From Haloimpatiens lingqiaonensis (GTDB lineage Bacteria > Bacillota > Clostridia > Clostridiales > Clostridiaceae), in assembly GCF_044502415.1 (NCBI RefSeq), contig NZ_CP172402.1: a stretch of 64,000 bases of DNA. One strand, 5' to 3'. Below the pieces are notes generated by a model. The model worked only from the letters and a program-made list of their open reading frames with translations, ran no database searches and was not told the DNA's origin. Made by a program: the position numbers and the translations under genes. Positions 1 to 7,182 of the stretch are shown piece after piece (position 1 is the stretch's first letter; each line of letters starts with the position of its first letter).

Positions 1-1
1 T

Positions 2-427
2 AAAAAACCAGAAATTATAGAAGAAAAGAAAAGTAATAATGAAGATGATTTTTTAAAAAATGTAACTATGCTAGAATTGTTTAATATATATAGTGCACTA
101 ATGAGCAATTATATTAATAAATTAAATAAAAACAGCGTCATTGAAAAGGAACTTTTAATAGACAATTTCAAGGTAGAAGATAAGATGGCTGTTTTGAAAT
201 ATAAAATTCAACAAAATGAGAAAATTAAATTTTCTGATGTGATGAAAGAGTGCAGAAAGAAAATGGAGATTATAGTTACATTTTTAGCTCTTTTGGAATT
301 AGTTAGATTGAAGGTTATAAAAGCATATCAACAAGACAACTTTCATGAAATATTTATAGAAAGGATAGAAGATAACCATGGAATTTATGACACAGATGGA
401 GATAGAGACAGTATCTCAGAGGAATAG
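2..427 (+). CDS. scpA: ScpA, segregation and condensation protein A (C-terminal part)
   Basis: The frame is open from the window edge, so only the last ~141 residues are visible and the start lies upstream. ScpA is the kleisin that bridges the SMC dimer and, with ScpB, forms the bacterial condensin that compacts origins during segregation. The visible part ends in a small helical domain (residues such as FSDVMKECRKKMEIIVTFLALLELVRL) typical of the kleisin C-terminal winged helix that binds the SMC head. The stop lies 50 nt inside the following scpB gene, the usual coupled scpAB arrangement. The identification rests on this fold pattern plus the scpB neighbour. Confidence 0.9.
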   Translation, partial: KKPEIIEEKKSNNEDDFLKNVTMLELFNIYSALMSNYINKLNKNSVIEKELLIDNFKVEDKMAVLKYKIQQNEKIKFSDVMKECRKKMEIIVTFLALLELVRLKVIKAYQQDNFHEIFIERIEDNHGIYDTDGDRDSISEE

Positions 428-992
428 GATTTTTTCCATAATTGAGTCACTTTTATTTGTAAGTGGTGAGCCAATGAAATCCAAACATTTAGCTTCTATT
501 TTGGAATATTCTAAAGAAGAAATAGAAAATTTAATGGAAGAAATGATGGAGAGTTACAGTGAAAATTCTAGAGGAATAAAAATAATTAAAATAGATGAGT
601 CATACCAAATAGTAACAAAGCAAGAAAACAGCCAATATATACAAAAGTTATTGAATGTTAATGTAAGACAATCCTTATCACAAGCAGCTTTAGAAACCTT
701 AGCTATAATAGCATATAAGCAGCCTATAACTAGGATAGAGGTAGAGGAAATAAGGGGAGTTAAATGTGACAAGGCTGTAGTTAATCTAGTTGAAAAGGGT
801 CTTGTAAAAGAATGTGGAAGAAAAGAAGTACCCGGAAGACCTATTTTATATGCAACTAGTGAAAAATTTTTAAAACATTTTGGCTTGGAAAGCTTAGGAG
901 ATATGCCTGATTTAAGCGAGTTTTCAGAAGCAATAGATGATATAAGAAATATAGAAAGTATAGCAGACATAAAAGAAATAGAAGAAGAATAA
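378..992 (+). CDS. scpB: ScpB, segregation and condensation protein B
   Basis: ScpB is the dimeric winged-helix subunit that binds the ScpA kleisin in the SMC-ScpAB complex on the nucleoid. The 204-residue length fits the family. The family-typical segment LETLAIIAYKQPITRIEVEEIRGV lies near the middle, followed by the second winged helix with GRPILYATSEKFLKHFGL. The start overlaps scpA by 50 nt; ATG at 387 is an in-frame alternative that would shorten the protein by three residues. The C-terminus is acidic (DIKEIEEE). The gene ends facing the sporulation gene on the other strand, with a short shared hairpin between them. Confidence 0.95.
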   Translation: MEFMTQMEIETVSQRNRIFSIIESLLFVSGEPMKSKHLASILEYSKEEIENLMEEMMESYSENSRGIKIIKIDESYQIVTKQENSQYIQKLLNVNVRQSLSQAALETLAIIAYKQPITRIEVEEIRGVKCDKAVVNLVEKGLVKECGRKEVPGRPILYATSEKFLKHFGLESLGDMPDLSEFSEAIDDIRNIESIADIKEIEEE

Positions 993-1012
993 AAGGACTA
1001 AAGCCTTTTATT
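991..1012. terminator. weak convergent terminator hairpin after scpB
   Basis: A 6-bp stem (AAAAGG at 991-996 with CCTTTT at 1004-1009) with a 7-nt loop sits exactly between the convergent scpB and gerW genes and partly overlaps the scpB stop codon. It is short, so it is called only weakly. Confidence 0.45.
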
Positions 1013-1460
1013 CTTCTTCTTTACATTGATCATCTTTAGATTGATCTTTTTTATCTTTTTTCTTATTGTTTTTTTTATCTTTAAAAATAGGCATATCCTT
1101 TATAGCATCTATGATTTGAGGCATAGAGTCTATTACTTTGTCATAAGAGTTCTTTTGATCTAAAGAGAGAAGTCTTAAAGAATCAGATTTAATTACTAAA
1201 AATGCCACAGGTTTTACAGTAACGCCAGCCCCAGAACCGCCTCCAAAGGGAAAATCAGGGTTATCTCCAGAGGCTTTACAATTAGCAAATTCACTTCCAC
1301 CTGCTACAAAGCCAAAGGATACTTTAGAAATTGGAAGAATCAAAGAGCCATCTTTAGATTCTATAGGTGTACCTACTATGGTATTTACATCTACCATGTC
1401 CTTGATATTTTCCATGGTGGTTTTCATAAAGTTTTCTATAGGATTATTTTCCATTTGCAT
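1008..1460 (-). CDS. ytfJ: GerW/YtfJ family sporulation protein
   Basis: A 150-residue protein of the GerW (YtfJ) family, made in the forespore and tied to spore germination in Bacillus. The family signature is clear: NTIVGTPIESKDGSLILPISKVSFGF, then the glycine-rich FGGGSGAGVTVKPVAFLVI around residues 72-90. The C-terminal tail is Lys/Asp rich (KDKKNNKKKDKKDQ). The start is probably the second Met (position 3), as in relatives beginning with an acidic ENNPIE segment. No strong ribosome site lies directly before it; a good one (AAAGGAG) serves a 17-codon leader frame that overlaps this start, suggesting translational coupling. It follows the DUF2953 gene in the same direction, a common clostridial pair. 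Confidence 0.9.
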   Translation of the reverse strand: MQMENNPIENFMKTTMENIKDMVDVNTIVGTPIESKDGSLILPISKVSFGFVAGGSEFANCKASGDNPDFPFGGGSGAGVTVKPVAFLVIKSDSLRLLSLDQKNSYDKVIDSMPQIIDAIKDMPIFKDKKNNKKKDKKDQSKDDQCKEEE

Positions 1461-1489
1461 ATCAGGTTATGAAAATCGCAATAAAACAT
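1436..1489 (-). CDS. 17-residue leader ORF overlapping the ytfJ start
   Basis: ATG at 1489 is preceded by AAAGGAG with 7-nt spacing, a better site than anything in front of ytfJ. The frame reads MFYCDFHNLICKWKIIL and stops at 1436, inside the first codons of ytfJ, which starts at 1460 or 1454. This is the geometry of a leader peptide that couples translation of the downstream gene. The alternative is that the ytfJ N-terminus has shifted relative to an ancestral start at this site. No homologue is known to me. Confidence 0.35.
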   Translation of the reverse strand: MFYCDFHNLICKWKIIL

Positions 1490-1567
1490 AACCATACTCC
1501 TTTCTTAAATATATTAAAATTATTACGATTTTTAAATGGATACATTTCATTAAAATTACCATCAATT

Positions 1568-2164
1568 TTAAAAGCTCAGTTTTTTCTGTTTTGATATTTC
1601 TGTTATTTTCTTTTTCATGTTTTTCTTTTCTTTAAAATACAATAGGGCAATTTTTAAAGATATATATATAACTTTAACTAAATTTACAAAAATTATACTA
1701 CGAATTTCTATAGAAACCATTTCAGTATTAAATATTGGTTGAGTATTAAATTTAAAACTTTTAATTTTAAAAAATTTACATAGGATATTATATATAAATC
1801 CAGGAATTGTATTTATAAATCCATAAAATAGTGCAGTTATGGAAGCATCATTAAAGCCAAAATTTATATTAAAATTTATTTTTAGTGTGGGCTTAAAAAG
1901 ATTGTTTAAACAAATATGAAGAAGTACCTTTGCGGAAACTTTATTTTTTTGTTCCTTGTTTTTAATTTTATTATCATTATTTTCTGTTTCAGCTTCTTTA
2001 TTTTTTATTTTATCCAGAGTTTCATTTAAATCTATTTTATTAGAGGGCTTTATTTCTTTTTTATAAATGAAAATTTTTAATTCTTTGTTAATAAATACTA
2101 ATTTAATTTTTAAGGGTATGGGAAATAATAATATTATTAGGGCAATTATAAAAACATATATCAT
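1568..2164 (-). CDS. DUF2953 family membrane-anchored protein
   Basis: A 198-residue protein starting at the ATG at 2164, which follows GGAGG with good spacing; the open frame runs upstream to 2191 without a better site. An N-terminal hydrophobic segment (MIYVFIIALIILLFPIPLKIKLVF) is followed by a basic, Lys/Asn-rich linker and a second domain containing INFGFNDASITALFYGFINTIPGFIY, the DUF2953 pattern. In clostridia this family sits next to GerW/YtfJ, as here, and is therefore thought to be sporulation linked; its molecular role is unknown. Very A+T rich with frequent Lys, Asn and Ile codons, like its neighbours. Confidence 0.75.
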   Translation of the reverse strand: MIYVFIIALIILLFPIPLKIKLVFINKELKIFIYKKEIKPSNKIDLNETLDKIKNKEAETENNDNKIKNKEQKNKVSAKVLLHICLNNLFKPTLKINFNINFGFNDASITALFYGFINTIPGFIYNILCKFFKIKSFKFNTQPIFNTEMVSIEIRSIIFVNLVKVIYISLKIALLYFKEKKNMKKKITEISKQKKLSF

Positions 2165-2460
2165 GTAAAATTCCTCCAAGGTATTTAACAATTAATAAGT
2201 AATTCAACTTTCGAAGTTATAAAATAAAAATATAAAATTTAAAATGAAGAATAAAACTCTTTGAGGTAAGTAATAGGTAGTAACTAAGAAATAATAACTA
2301 AGAAGTAAGAGTTAAGGATAAAACTCAAGGAGTTTTTTATAATTAATTTGTAAGTAATAGGTAATAAATAATAGTTCTATTTAGTAGTTTAACCATAAAA
2401 TTCAAATATAAACATTATATTAGTTTAAGATTTTATAATAAATAAATTAAATTATTCCTT
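2165..2460. other. A+T-rich intergenic stretch with short imperfect repeats
   Basis: No convincing gene. It holds several imperfect copies of a taagtaataggta-like motif (around 2265, 2290 and 2350) and a small hairpin (AAAACTC/GAGTTTT, about 2323-2339) followed by T residues, which may act as a weak terminator. Promoters for the DUF2953 gene (leftward) and the carboxypeptidase (rightward) must lie here, but none matches consensus well. Confidence 0.4.
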
Positions 2461-3651
2461 ATGCGATTTAGGAAAGGATGTGGCAAGAAAGTGAATTTTA
2501 AAGAAAAACATAAAAATAATTTTAAATATAGAATTATAAGTATTATAACTTTAATTTTTATGCTTTCATGGACAATTCCAGTTAAAGGAGAACCTATAAA
2601 AGATAAAAATGGAAAAAGTGTATATATAAATGCTAGATATGCCATTGCAATGGATGCTAAAACTAGAAGGGTTTTATTCCAAAAGAATTCTTATGATTTA
2701 GTGCCTATAGCTAGTACTACAAAGATAATGACTTCTTTAGTGGCACTTAATTATGGAAAACTAGAAGAAAAGGTAGTTATATCTAAAAAAGCAGCTACCA
2801 TTAATGGATCTGAAGTTGGGTATAAGGCGGGTGAAGAAATTTCTATGGAGGAATTATTATATGGCCTTATGTTTAGATCAGGAAATGATGCAGCTATTGC
2901 TATAGCAGAAGGCATTGCAGGCTCCGTAGAAAACTTTTGTAAACTCATGAATGAATATGCATATTCCATAGGAGCATTGGATTCACATTTTGAAAGTCCT
3001 CATGGATTGGATAGCGAAAGACACTATTCTACTGCATACGATTTAGCACTTATAACGGCTAAAGCCAAGGAGATAGACAAATTTAATGAAATAGTGAAAG
3101 ATAAAGAAATATCTGCAGAGGAAAAAGGCTTTACCAGAGCATATAATAATATTAACAAGATACTTTGGCAAATACCTGAGGCTAATGGGGTTAAAACAGG
3201 ATATACAGGAGGGGCAGGAAAGTGTCTTGTAACCTCAGTAAATATAGACGGCAACGATGTAATAATAGTGGTTTTAAATTCTCCAACTAGATGGAATGAA
3301 ACGAAGAAAATATATAATTACGTAAAAGAAAACTATGAATTTAAAGAAGTGGCAAAAAAAGGTGAAAATATGGCCACTATGAACATAAATAAGAAAAATA
3401 AAGTGGATTTACTATGCAGTGAAAACATTACGTTACCTCTTAAAAAAGGTGAGAATTATGTAAAAAATATAGTAGTAAAAGAAGACTTAAATAATTTACA
3501 AATTAAAAAAGGTGAAAGCATAGGGAAAATAACCATAGAGGATGAAAAAGGTATTTTAATATATCAAAAACCATTAATATCAAGTAAAAACATAAATTTA
3601 TCAAATAATAAAAAAGGGATGTTAGAAAAGCTAAAGGAGATTTTTAAATAG
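2461..3651 (+). CDS. D-alanyl-D-alanine carboxypeptidase (DacF/PBP5 type)
   Basis: A serine DD-carboxypeptidase that trims the terminal D-Ala from peptidoglycan stem peptides outside the membrane. A basic N-terminus and hydrophobic core (about residues 20-41, ending IPVKG) form a signal peptide. The three penicillin-binding motifs are present: STTK (SxxK) near residue 90, SGN (RSGNDAA) near 141 and KTG (GVKTGYTG) near 244. A C-terminal beta domain follows, as in DacF/PBP5. The ATG at 2461 has no good ribosome site. GTG at 2491, about 12 nt after AGGAAAGGA, would give a conventional signal peptide start and is a serious alternative. It is probably sporulation associated given the upstream genes, but the family also has vegetative members. 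Confidence 0.9.
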   Translation: MRFRKGCGKKVNFKEKHKNNFKYRIISIITLIFMLSWTIPVKGEPIKDKNGKSVYINARYAIAMDAKTRRVLFQKNSYDLVPIASTTKIMTSLVALNYGKLEEKVVISKKAATINGSEVGYKAGEEISMEELLYGLMFRSGNDAAIAIAEGIAGSVENFCKLMNEYAYSIGALDSHFESPHGLDSERHYSTAYDLALITAKAKEIDKFNEIVKDKEISAEEKGFTRAYNNINKILWQIPEANGVKTGYTGGAGKCLVTSVNIDGNDVIIVVLNSPTRWNETKKIYNYVKENYEFKEVAKKGENMATMNINKKNKVDLLCSENITLPLKKGENYVKNIVVKEDLNNLQIKKGESIGKITIEDEKGILIYQKPLISSKNINLSNNKKGMLEKLKEIFK

Positions 3652-3663
3652 TTAAAAAGGTTG

Positions 3664-3706
3664 TAAGAAGCTACTTTACATAGAATTAGCTTCTTAATTT
3701 TTATTT
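3664..3706 (+). terminator. terminator after the carboxypeptidase gene
   Basis: A 10-bp perfect stem (3664-3673 with 3687-3696; TAAGAAGCTA/TAGCTTCTTA) followed by a T-rich run. It lies 13 nt after the stop codon, which fits a rho-independent terminator. Confidence 0.85.
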
Positions 3707-3864
3707 TTTACAGGGGTTGGGATTGCGTAAAATAACAATCTTAAAACATGGAAAATTTACATATTTAAAATTATGTAAAGTAAATAAAAATGTAAACCTA
3801 AATGTAACAATTTAATCCATAGTTGGATATTCTATTATTAGAACGTTTTTTGGAGGTATAGGCT

Positions 3865-4851
3865 ATGGATTATGAAATAATAGACTGTATAGATGCTGGT
3901 AGTGAATTTTGCCCTTGTAAATTAGCCGAGAGCAATGAGTGCATACTCTGCTCCCAAATGAGTGGTAAGAAGTTCTGTGACTGCATAAATTGGAAGGGAG
4001 TATGCATATACCAAGAGTATTGTTGGAATGGAAATAAGGCTAAAGAGGAAAGAAAGGAATATATTTGTAAAGTAATCAGTAAAAAAAATTTACAGTCCTG
4101 TGTAATAGAATTAGGTATAGTAGTACCTCATAAACTGGCAATAAACTTATGTCATCCAGGTAGCTTTATATTTCTTAAAATACCTAATACAAAAGAATTT
4201 TATAATACACCAATATCCATAATGGATGTAGACACCCAGGAAAATTTAATAAAAGTTATGATAGAAATTAAAGGTGTAAAAACTAAAAAGATAGATGAAA
4301 TTAGTGAGGGAGAAGATATTTCTATTAAAGGACCTTATTGGAATGGAGTTCAAGGTATTAAGAATATTTACTCCAGTAAAGAAAAAACTTCTTTAGTTAT
4401 ATTTAGAGGAATAGGTCAGGCTCCAGCAGTACCAGTTATCAAGAAACTTTATTCAAATGGTAATAATATAATTTGTATTGCAGATAAAGGTGGGTATGAA
4501 GACATATATATAAAGGATTACCTTCAAATGTACAACTGCAAAGTTTATTATGCAAATACCCTTAAAAATGGTGAACTTACAGAGGAAGCTAAAGAGTTAA
4601 TACAGGATACTCTAAGAAATAAGGATGTAAATTTAGTGCATATAGCCGCACAAGATATACTTATATATTTAACAGTAAATTATATAGAGGATGAAAATAT
4701 AAAGCTTTCCTGTTGTAATAATGCTAAAATGTGTTGTGGAGAAGGAGTGTGCGGTTGCTGCACCGCTAGATATAAAGGTCATAAGATAAAAAGACTTTGC
4801 AAAGTTCAAACAGATCCTAGAAATTTATTTGAAGGGAGAAGATTTATATGA
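3865..4851 (+). CDS. FAD/NAD(P)-binding Fe-S reductase subunit, PyrK/sulfide-dehydrogenase-like
   Basis: A 328-residue ferredoxin-reductase-type protein. After ~60 residues comes a FAD-binding barrel (HPGSFIFLKIPN, then TPISIMDVD) and an NAD-binding half, with FRGIGQAPAVPVIKKL as the nucleotide motif. The C-terminus carries a PyrK-like 2Fe-2S cluster (CCNNAKMCCGEGVCGCC). Unusual is the N-terminal Cys-rich block (residues ~10-55: CPCKL, CILC, CDC, C, YC), which suggests an extra metal or Fe-S site. It overlaps the next flavoprotein gene by 4 nt (ATGA), so the two products probably form one complex. The electron acceptor and substrate cannot be read from the sequence. The ribosome site is TGGAGG, nine bases before the ATG. 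Confidence 0.75.
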   Translation: MDYEIIDCIDAGSEFCPCKLAESNECILCSQMSGKKFCDCINWKGVCIYQEYCWNGNKAKEERKEYICKVISKKNLQSCVIELGIVVPHKLAINLCHPGSFIFLKIPNTKEFYNTPISIMDVDTQENLIKVMIEIKGVKTKKIDEISEGEDISIKGPYWNGVQGIKNIYSSKEKTSLVIFRGIGQAPAVPVIKKLYSNGNNIICIADKGGYEDIYIKDYLQMYNCKVYYANTLKNGELTEEAKELIQDTLRNKDVNLVHIAAQDILIYLTVNYIEDENIKLSCCNNAKMCCGEGVCGCCTARYKGHKIKRLCKVQTDPRNLFEGRRFI

Positions 4852-6125
4852 AGGTAGTCATTATAGGGGGCGGTTGGTCTGGTTGCGCTGCAGCTATAAC
4901 TGCTAAAAAAGCTGGTGCAGAGGTTTATTTATATGAAAAAACAGATATGATCTTAGGTCTTGGAAATATAGGTGGCATCATGAGAAATAACGGAAGATTT
5001 ACAGCGGCTGAGGAAATAATAGCCTTGGGAGCAGGAGATCTTATAGGCTTAACAGATGCCAATTCAACCCACAGAAACATAGAGTTCCCTGGACATAACC
5101 ATGCCTGGTTATACAATGTTAACAAAATAGAACCAGCTGTAAAAAACCATTTAATAAATATGGGCATCAATTTAAATTTAATAGCTAGAGTCATTGATGT
5201 GAAAAAACATAAGGATAAAATTGAAGGTATTTATTTATCTAATGGAGATTATGTAGATGGAGATGTGTTTATAGAAACCACTGGTTCTACAGGACCTATG
5301 GGGAACTGTTTAAGATATGGCAATGGTTGTTCCATGTGTGTTTTAAGATGTCCTGCCTTTGGACCTAGAGTAAGTTTAAGTTCAAGAGCTGGGGTTGAGG
5401 ATTTGCAAGGTGAAAGAGAAGATGATGTTCTAGGAGCTTTTAGTGGTTCCTGTAAGCTTTGTAAGGAAAGCATATCAAAGGAAATACTAGATGAATTAGA
5501 GGAAACAGGAGTGGCAGTTTTAAAAGTTCCTAATGAAGATATAAATCTAGATAAATTAAAAATAAAAGTATGTCAGCAGTACGCATTAAAAGAGTTTGCG
5601 GAAAATGTAATTTTGCTAGACACAGGACATGTTAAACTAATGACTTCTTATTACCCATTAGAAAAACTAAGAAAAATAAAGGGATTGGAAAATGCTAAAT
5701 ACATCGATCCATATGCTGGAGGCAAAGGTAATTCCATAAGGTATCTTTCCGTGGCACCAAGAACCGATGATATGAAAGTAAAGGGCATAGATAATTTATT
5801 CTGTGCTGGTGAGAAATCTGGATTGTTTGTGGGACACACAGAGGCCATTTGCACAGGAAGTTTAGCCGGCCATAATGCCGTAAGATGCGCCCTTGGCATG
5901 CCTCTTTTAATTCTTCCAAAGGCTACAGCCATAGGCGACATAATAGCCTATGCTAACTATAAATTGGCCACCAAAGAAGGTCGAAGAAAGAGATACACCT
6001 TTGCCGGGGCCGAGTATTTTAATAGAATGAAAGAATTAGGGCTTTATACTATAGATGTAGAGGAAATCAAGAAGAGAATAAGTAAGTTAAATTTAAGTGG
6101 CATAATGAGTGAGAAGCTAATTTAA
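4848..6125 (+). CDS. FAD-dependent oxidoreductase, partner of the upstream Fe-S reductase
   Basis: A 425-residue flavoprotein with the N-terminal dinucleotide motif VVIIGGGWSGCAAAITAKKAGAEVYLYEK and a GidA/TrmFO-like layout (LGLGNIGGIMRNNGRF; C-terminal FCAGEKSGLFVGHTEAICTGSLAGHNAV, the second FAD contact). A central Cys cluster (NGCSMCVLRCPAFGPR and later CKLCKE, residues ~155-205) resembles an Fe-S or redox-disulfide site. The start codon overlaps the previous stop (ATGA), arguing for coupled translation and a heteromeric enzyme. Substrate unknown; it is not TrmFO itself, because the Cys insert and the partner subunit do not fit. Confidence 0.7.
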   Translation: MKVVIIGGGWSGCAAAITAKKAGAEVYLYEKTDMILGLGNIGGIMRNNGRFTAAEEIIALGAGDLIGLTDANSTHRNIEFPGHNHAWLYNVNKIEPAVKNHLINMGINLNLIARVIDVKKHKDKIEGIYLSNGDYVDGDVFIETTGSTGPMGNCLRYGNGCSMCVLRCPAFGPRVSLSSRAGVEDLQGEREDDVLGAFSGSCKLCKESISKEILDELEETGVAVLKVPNEDINLDKLKIKVCQQYALKEFAENVILLDTGHVKLMTSYYPLEKLRKIKGLENAKYIDPYAGGKGNSIRYLSVAPRTDDMKVKGIDNLFCAGEKSGLFVGHTEAICTGSLAGHNAVRCALGMPLLILPKATAIGDIIAYANYKLATKEGRRKRYTFAGAEYFNRMKELGLYTIDVEEIKKRISKLNLSGIMSEKLI

Positions 6126-6207
6126 TTTATTACTTGTTACAATAATTTGTAAAAGGGATTAATGCTTAGAGTTGCATTTAAAAATTTTATATGATAAAAT
6201 TGAAAAA

Positions 6208-6290
6208 AAGGGGAGCTTGGTTGCAGGCTGAGAGGAAGTTTATGCTTCGACCCATAACTTGATTCGGATAATGCCGACGTAAGGAAATAT
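6208..6290 (+). promoter_or_regulatory. TPP riboswitch aptamer 1 (canonical)
   Basis: All conserved blocks of the thiamine pyrophosphate aptamer are present in order: GGGGAGC, GCTGAGAGG, GACCC, ACTTGAT, GGATAATGCC and GTAAGGAA. The P3 arm pairs GGAAG with CTTC. It lies about 320-400 nt upstream of thiW and is followed after ~40 nt by a strong terminator, so it most likely controls transcription read-through when TPP binds. Confidence 0.93.
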
Positions 6291-6328
6291 TTAATTTATA
6301 CTAGTGCTTATATATTTATGAGTATAAA

Positions 6329-6363
6329 TGGGATGCGCCTTATTCGGTGTATCTCATTTTTTT
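6329..6363 (+). terminator. riboswitch-controlled terminator after aptamer 1
   Basis: An 11-bp stem (6329-6339 with 6346-6356, including G-U pairs) with a 6-nt loop, followed by seven T residues. Its position just after the first TPP aptamer makes it the expression platform of that riboswitch. Confidence 0.85.
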
Positions 6364-6432
6364 ATGCTTCAAGGATAATATCTTTGGTTAGTGGAGGGGG
6401 AGCGCCCTGCGCTAATAGGGCAAAATACAACT

Positions 6433-6524
6433 AAATAGCGAGGGAGCTTGTGTTTCAAGATGAGAGGAAGCTTTTGAGCTTCGACCGACCAGTATGACTT
6501 ATGTCATATAGGGAATTGCTATTT
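6433..6524 (+). promoter_or_regulatory. TPP-like aptamer 2, variant
   Basis: A second aptamer-like domain, closed by a 7-bp P1 (6433-6439 with 6518-6524). The pyrimidine-sensing half is kept: GGGAGC, a CTTG/CAAG stem, TGAGAGG, GAAGC/GCTTC and GACC. The pyrophosphate-sensing half is rebuilt: in place of the CTGGATAATnCCAG arm there is a hairpin TATGAC-TTAT-GTCATA (6493-6508), followed by ATAGGGAA. It may bind TPP with altered affinity or a different thiamine-related compound. The mutually exclusive platform downstream argues that it is functional. Confidence 0.7.
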
Positions 6525-6603
6525 GGTTGCGCTAAAACTATACCTCTTTAATGGTGTTTATTTCCTGTATGACATTTAGGAAAAATAAATATTACTAAGG
6601 AGG
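6501..6603 (+). promoter_or_regulatory. translational switch in front of thiW
   Basis: Bases 6501-6515 (the 3' part of aptamer 2) can pair over 15 contiguous positions with 6561-6575 (two G-U pairs). Alternatively, 6543-6550 pairs with 6596-6603, burying the Shine-Dalgarno TAAGGAGG, and the inner arms 6557-6566 and 6578-6589 pair with a 2-nt bulge. The two folds exclude each other, so ligand-stabilised aptamer 2 would free 6561-6575 and shut the ribosome site. This is read directly from complementarity; no energy calculation was done. Confidence 0.6.
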
Positions 6604-6612
6604 GATTTTATT

Positions 6613-7182
6613 ATGCAAAAAAATTCAAAACTATTAAAAAAACTTATGCTTGCAATGTTGGTGGCCATGGGAGTGGTAATTTCACCTATTCTTCGTATTG
6701 AAGGCATGTGTCCTATGGCACATTTTATTAACATAGTGTGCTCTGTTATTCTGGGGCCTTGGTATTCACTGCTTTGCGCTACACTTATTGGTGTAATAAG
6801 AATGTTTTTCTTAGGGATTCCACCTTTAGCTTTAACAGGAGCAGTTTTTGGTGCCACTCTATCTGGAATTCTATACAGGGTATCTAAGGGGAACTTGATT
6901 TGTGCTATTATAGGTGAAATTATAGGAACTGGTATTATAGGAGCTATAGCTTCATATCCTGTTATGACATTTATTTGGGGAAGAACAGGGCTTACATGGA
7001 TGTTCTATGTGCCTTCATTTATTATGGGCACACTTATTGGTGGAACTGTTGCATTTGTTTTTCTAGCAGCATTAAGTAGAATGGGTATGCTTGCAAAAAT
7101 TCAGAGAAGTTTGGGGGCAAAGGTTTATGACAAACCAAAAACTTACAATAAACAACCTATTGCAAATAAAACAGAGTGTTAA
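6613..7182 (+). CDS. thiW: ThiW, ECF transporter S component for a thiamine precursor
   Basis: A 189-residue integral membrane protein with about five to six hydrophobic helices and the ThiW pattern (ISPILRIEGMCPMAHFINIVCSVILGPWYSLL, then FLGIPPLALTGAVFGATLSG). ThiW proteins are substrate-binding S components of energy-coupling-factor transporters, proposed to import the thiazole moiety of thiamine. That matches the next gene, hydroxyethylthiazole kinase. No ATPase or EcfT gene is nearby, so it probably shares the common ECF module. The start follows TAAGGAGGG with 9-nt spacing, the sequence sequestered by the upstream RNA switch. Confidence 0.88.
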   Translation: MQKNSKLLKKLMLAMLVAMGVVISPILRIEGMCPMAHFINIVCSVILGPWYSLLCATLIGVIRMFFLGIPPLALTGAVFGATLSGILYRVSKGNLICAIIGEIIGTGIIGAIASYPVMTFIWGRTGLTWMFYVPSFIMGTLIGGTVAFVFLAALSRMGMLAKIQRSLGAKVYDKPKTYNKQPIANKTEC

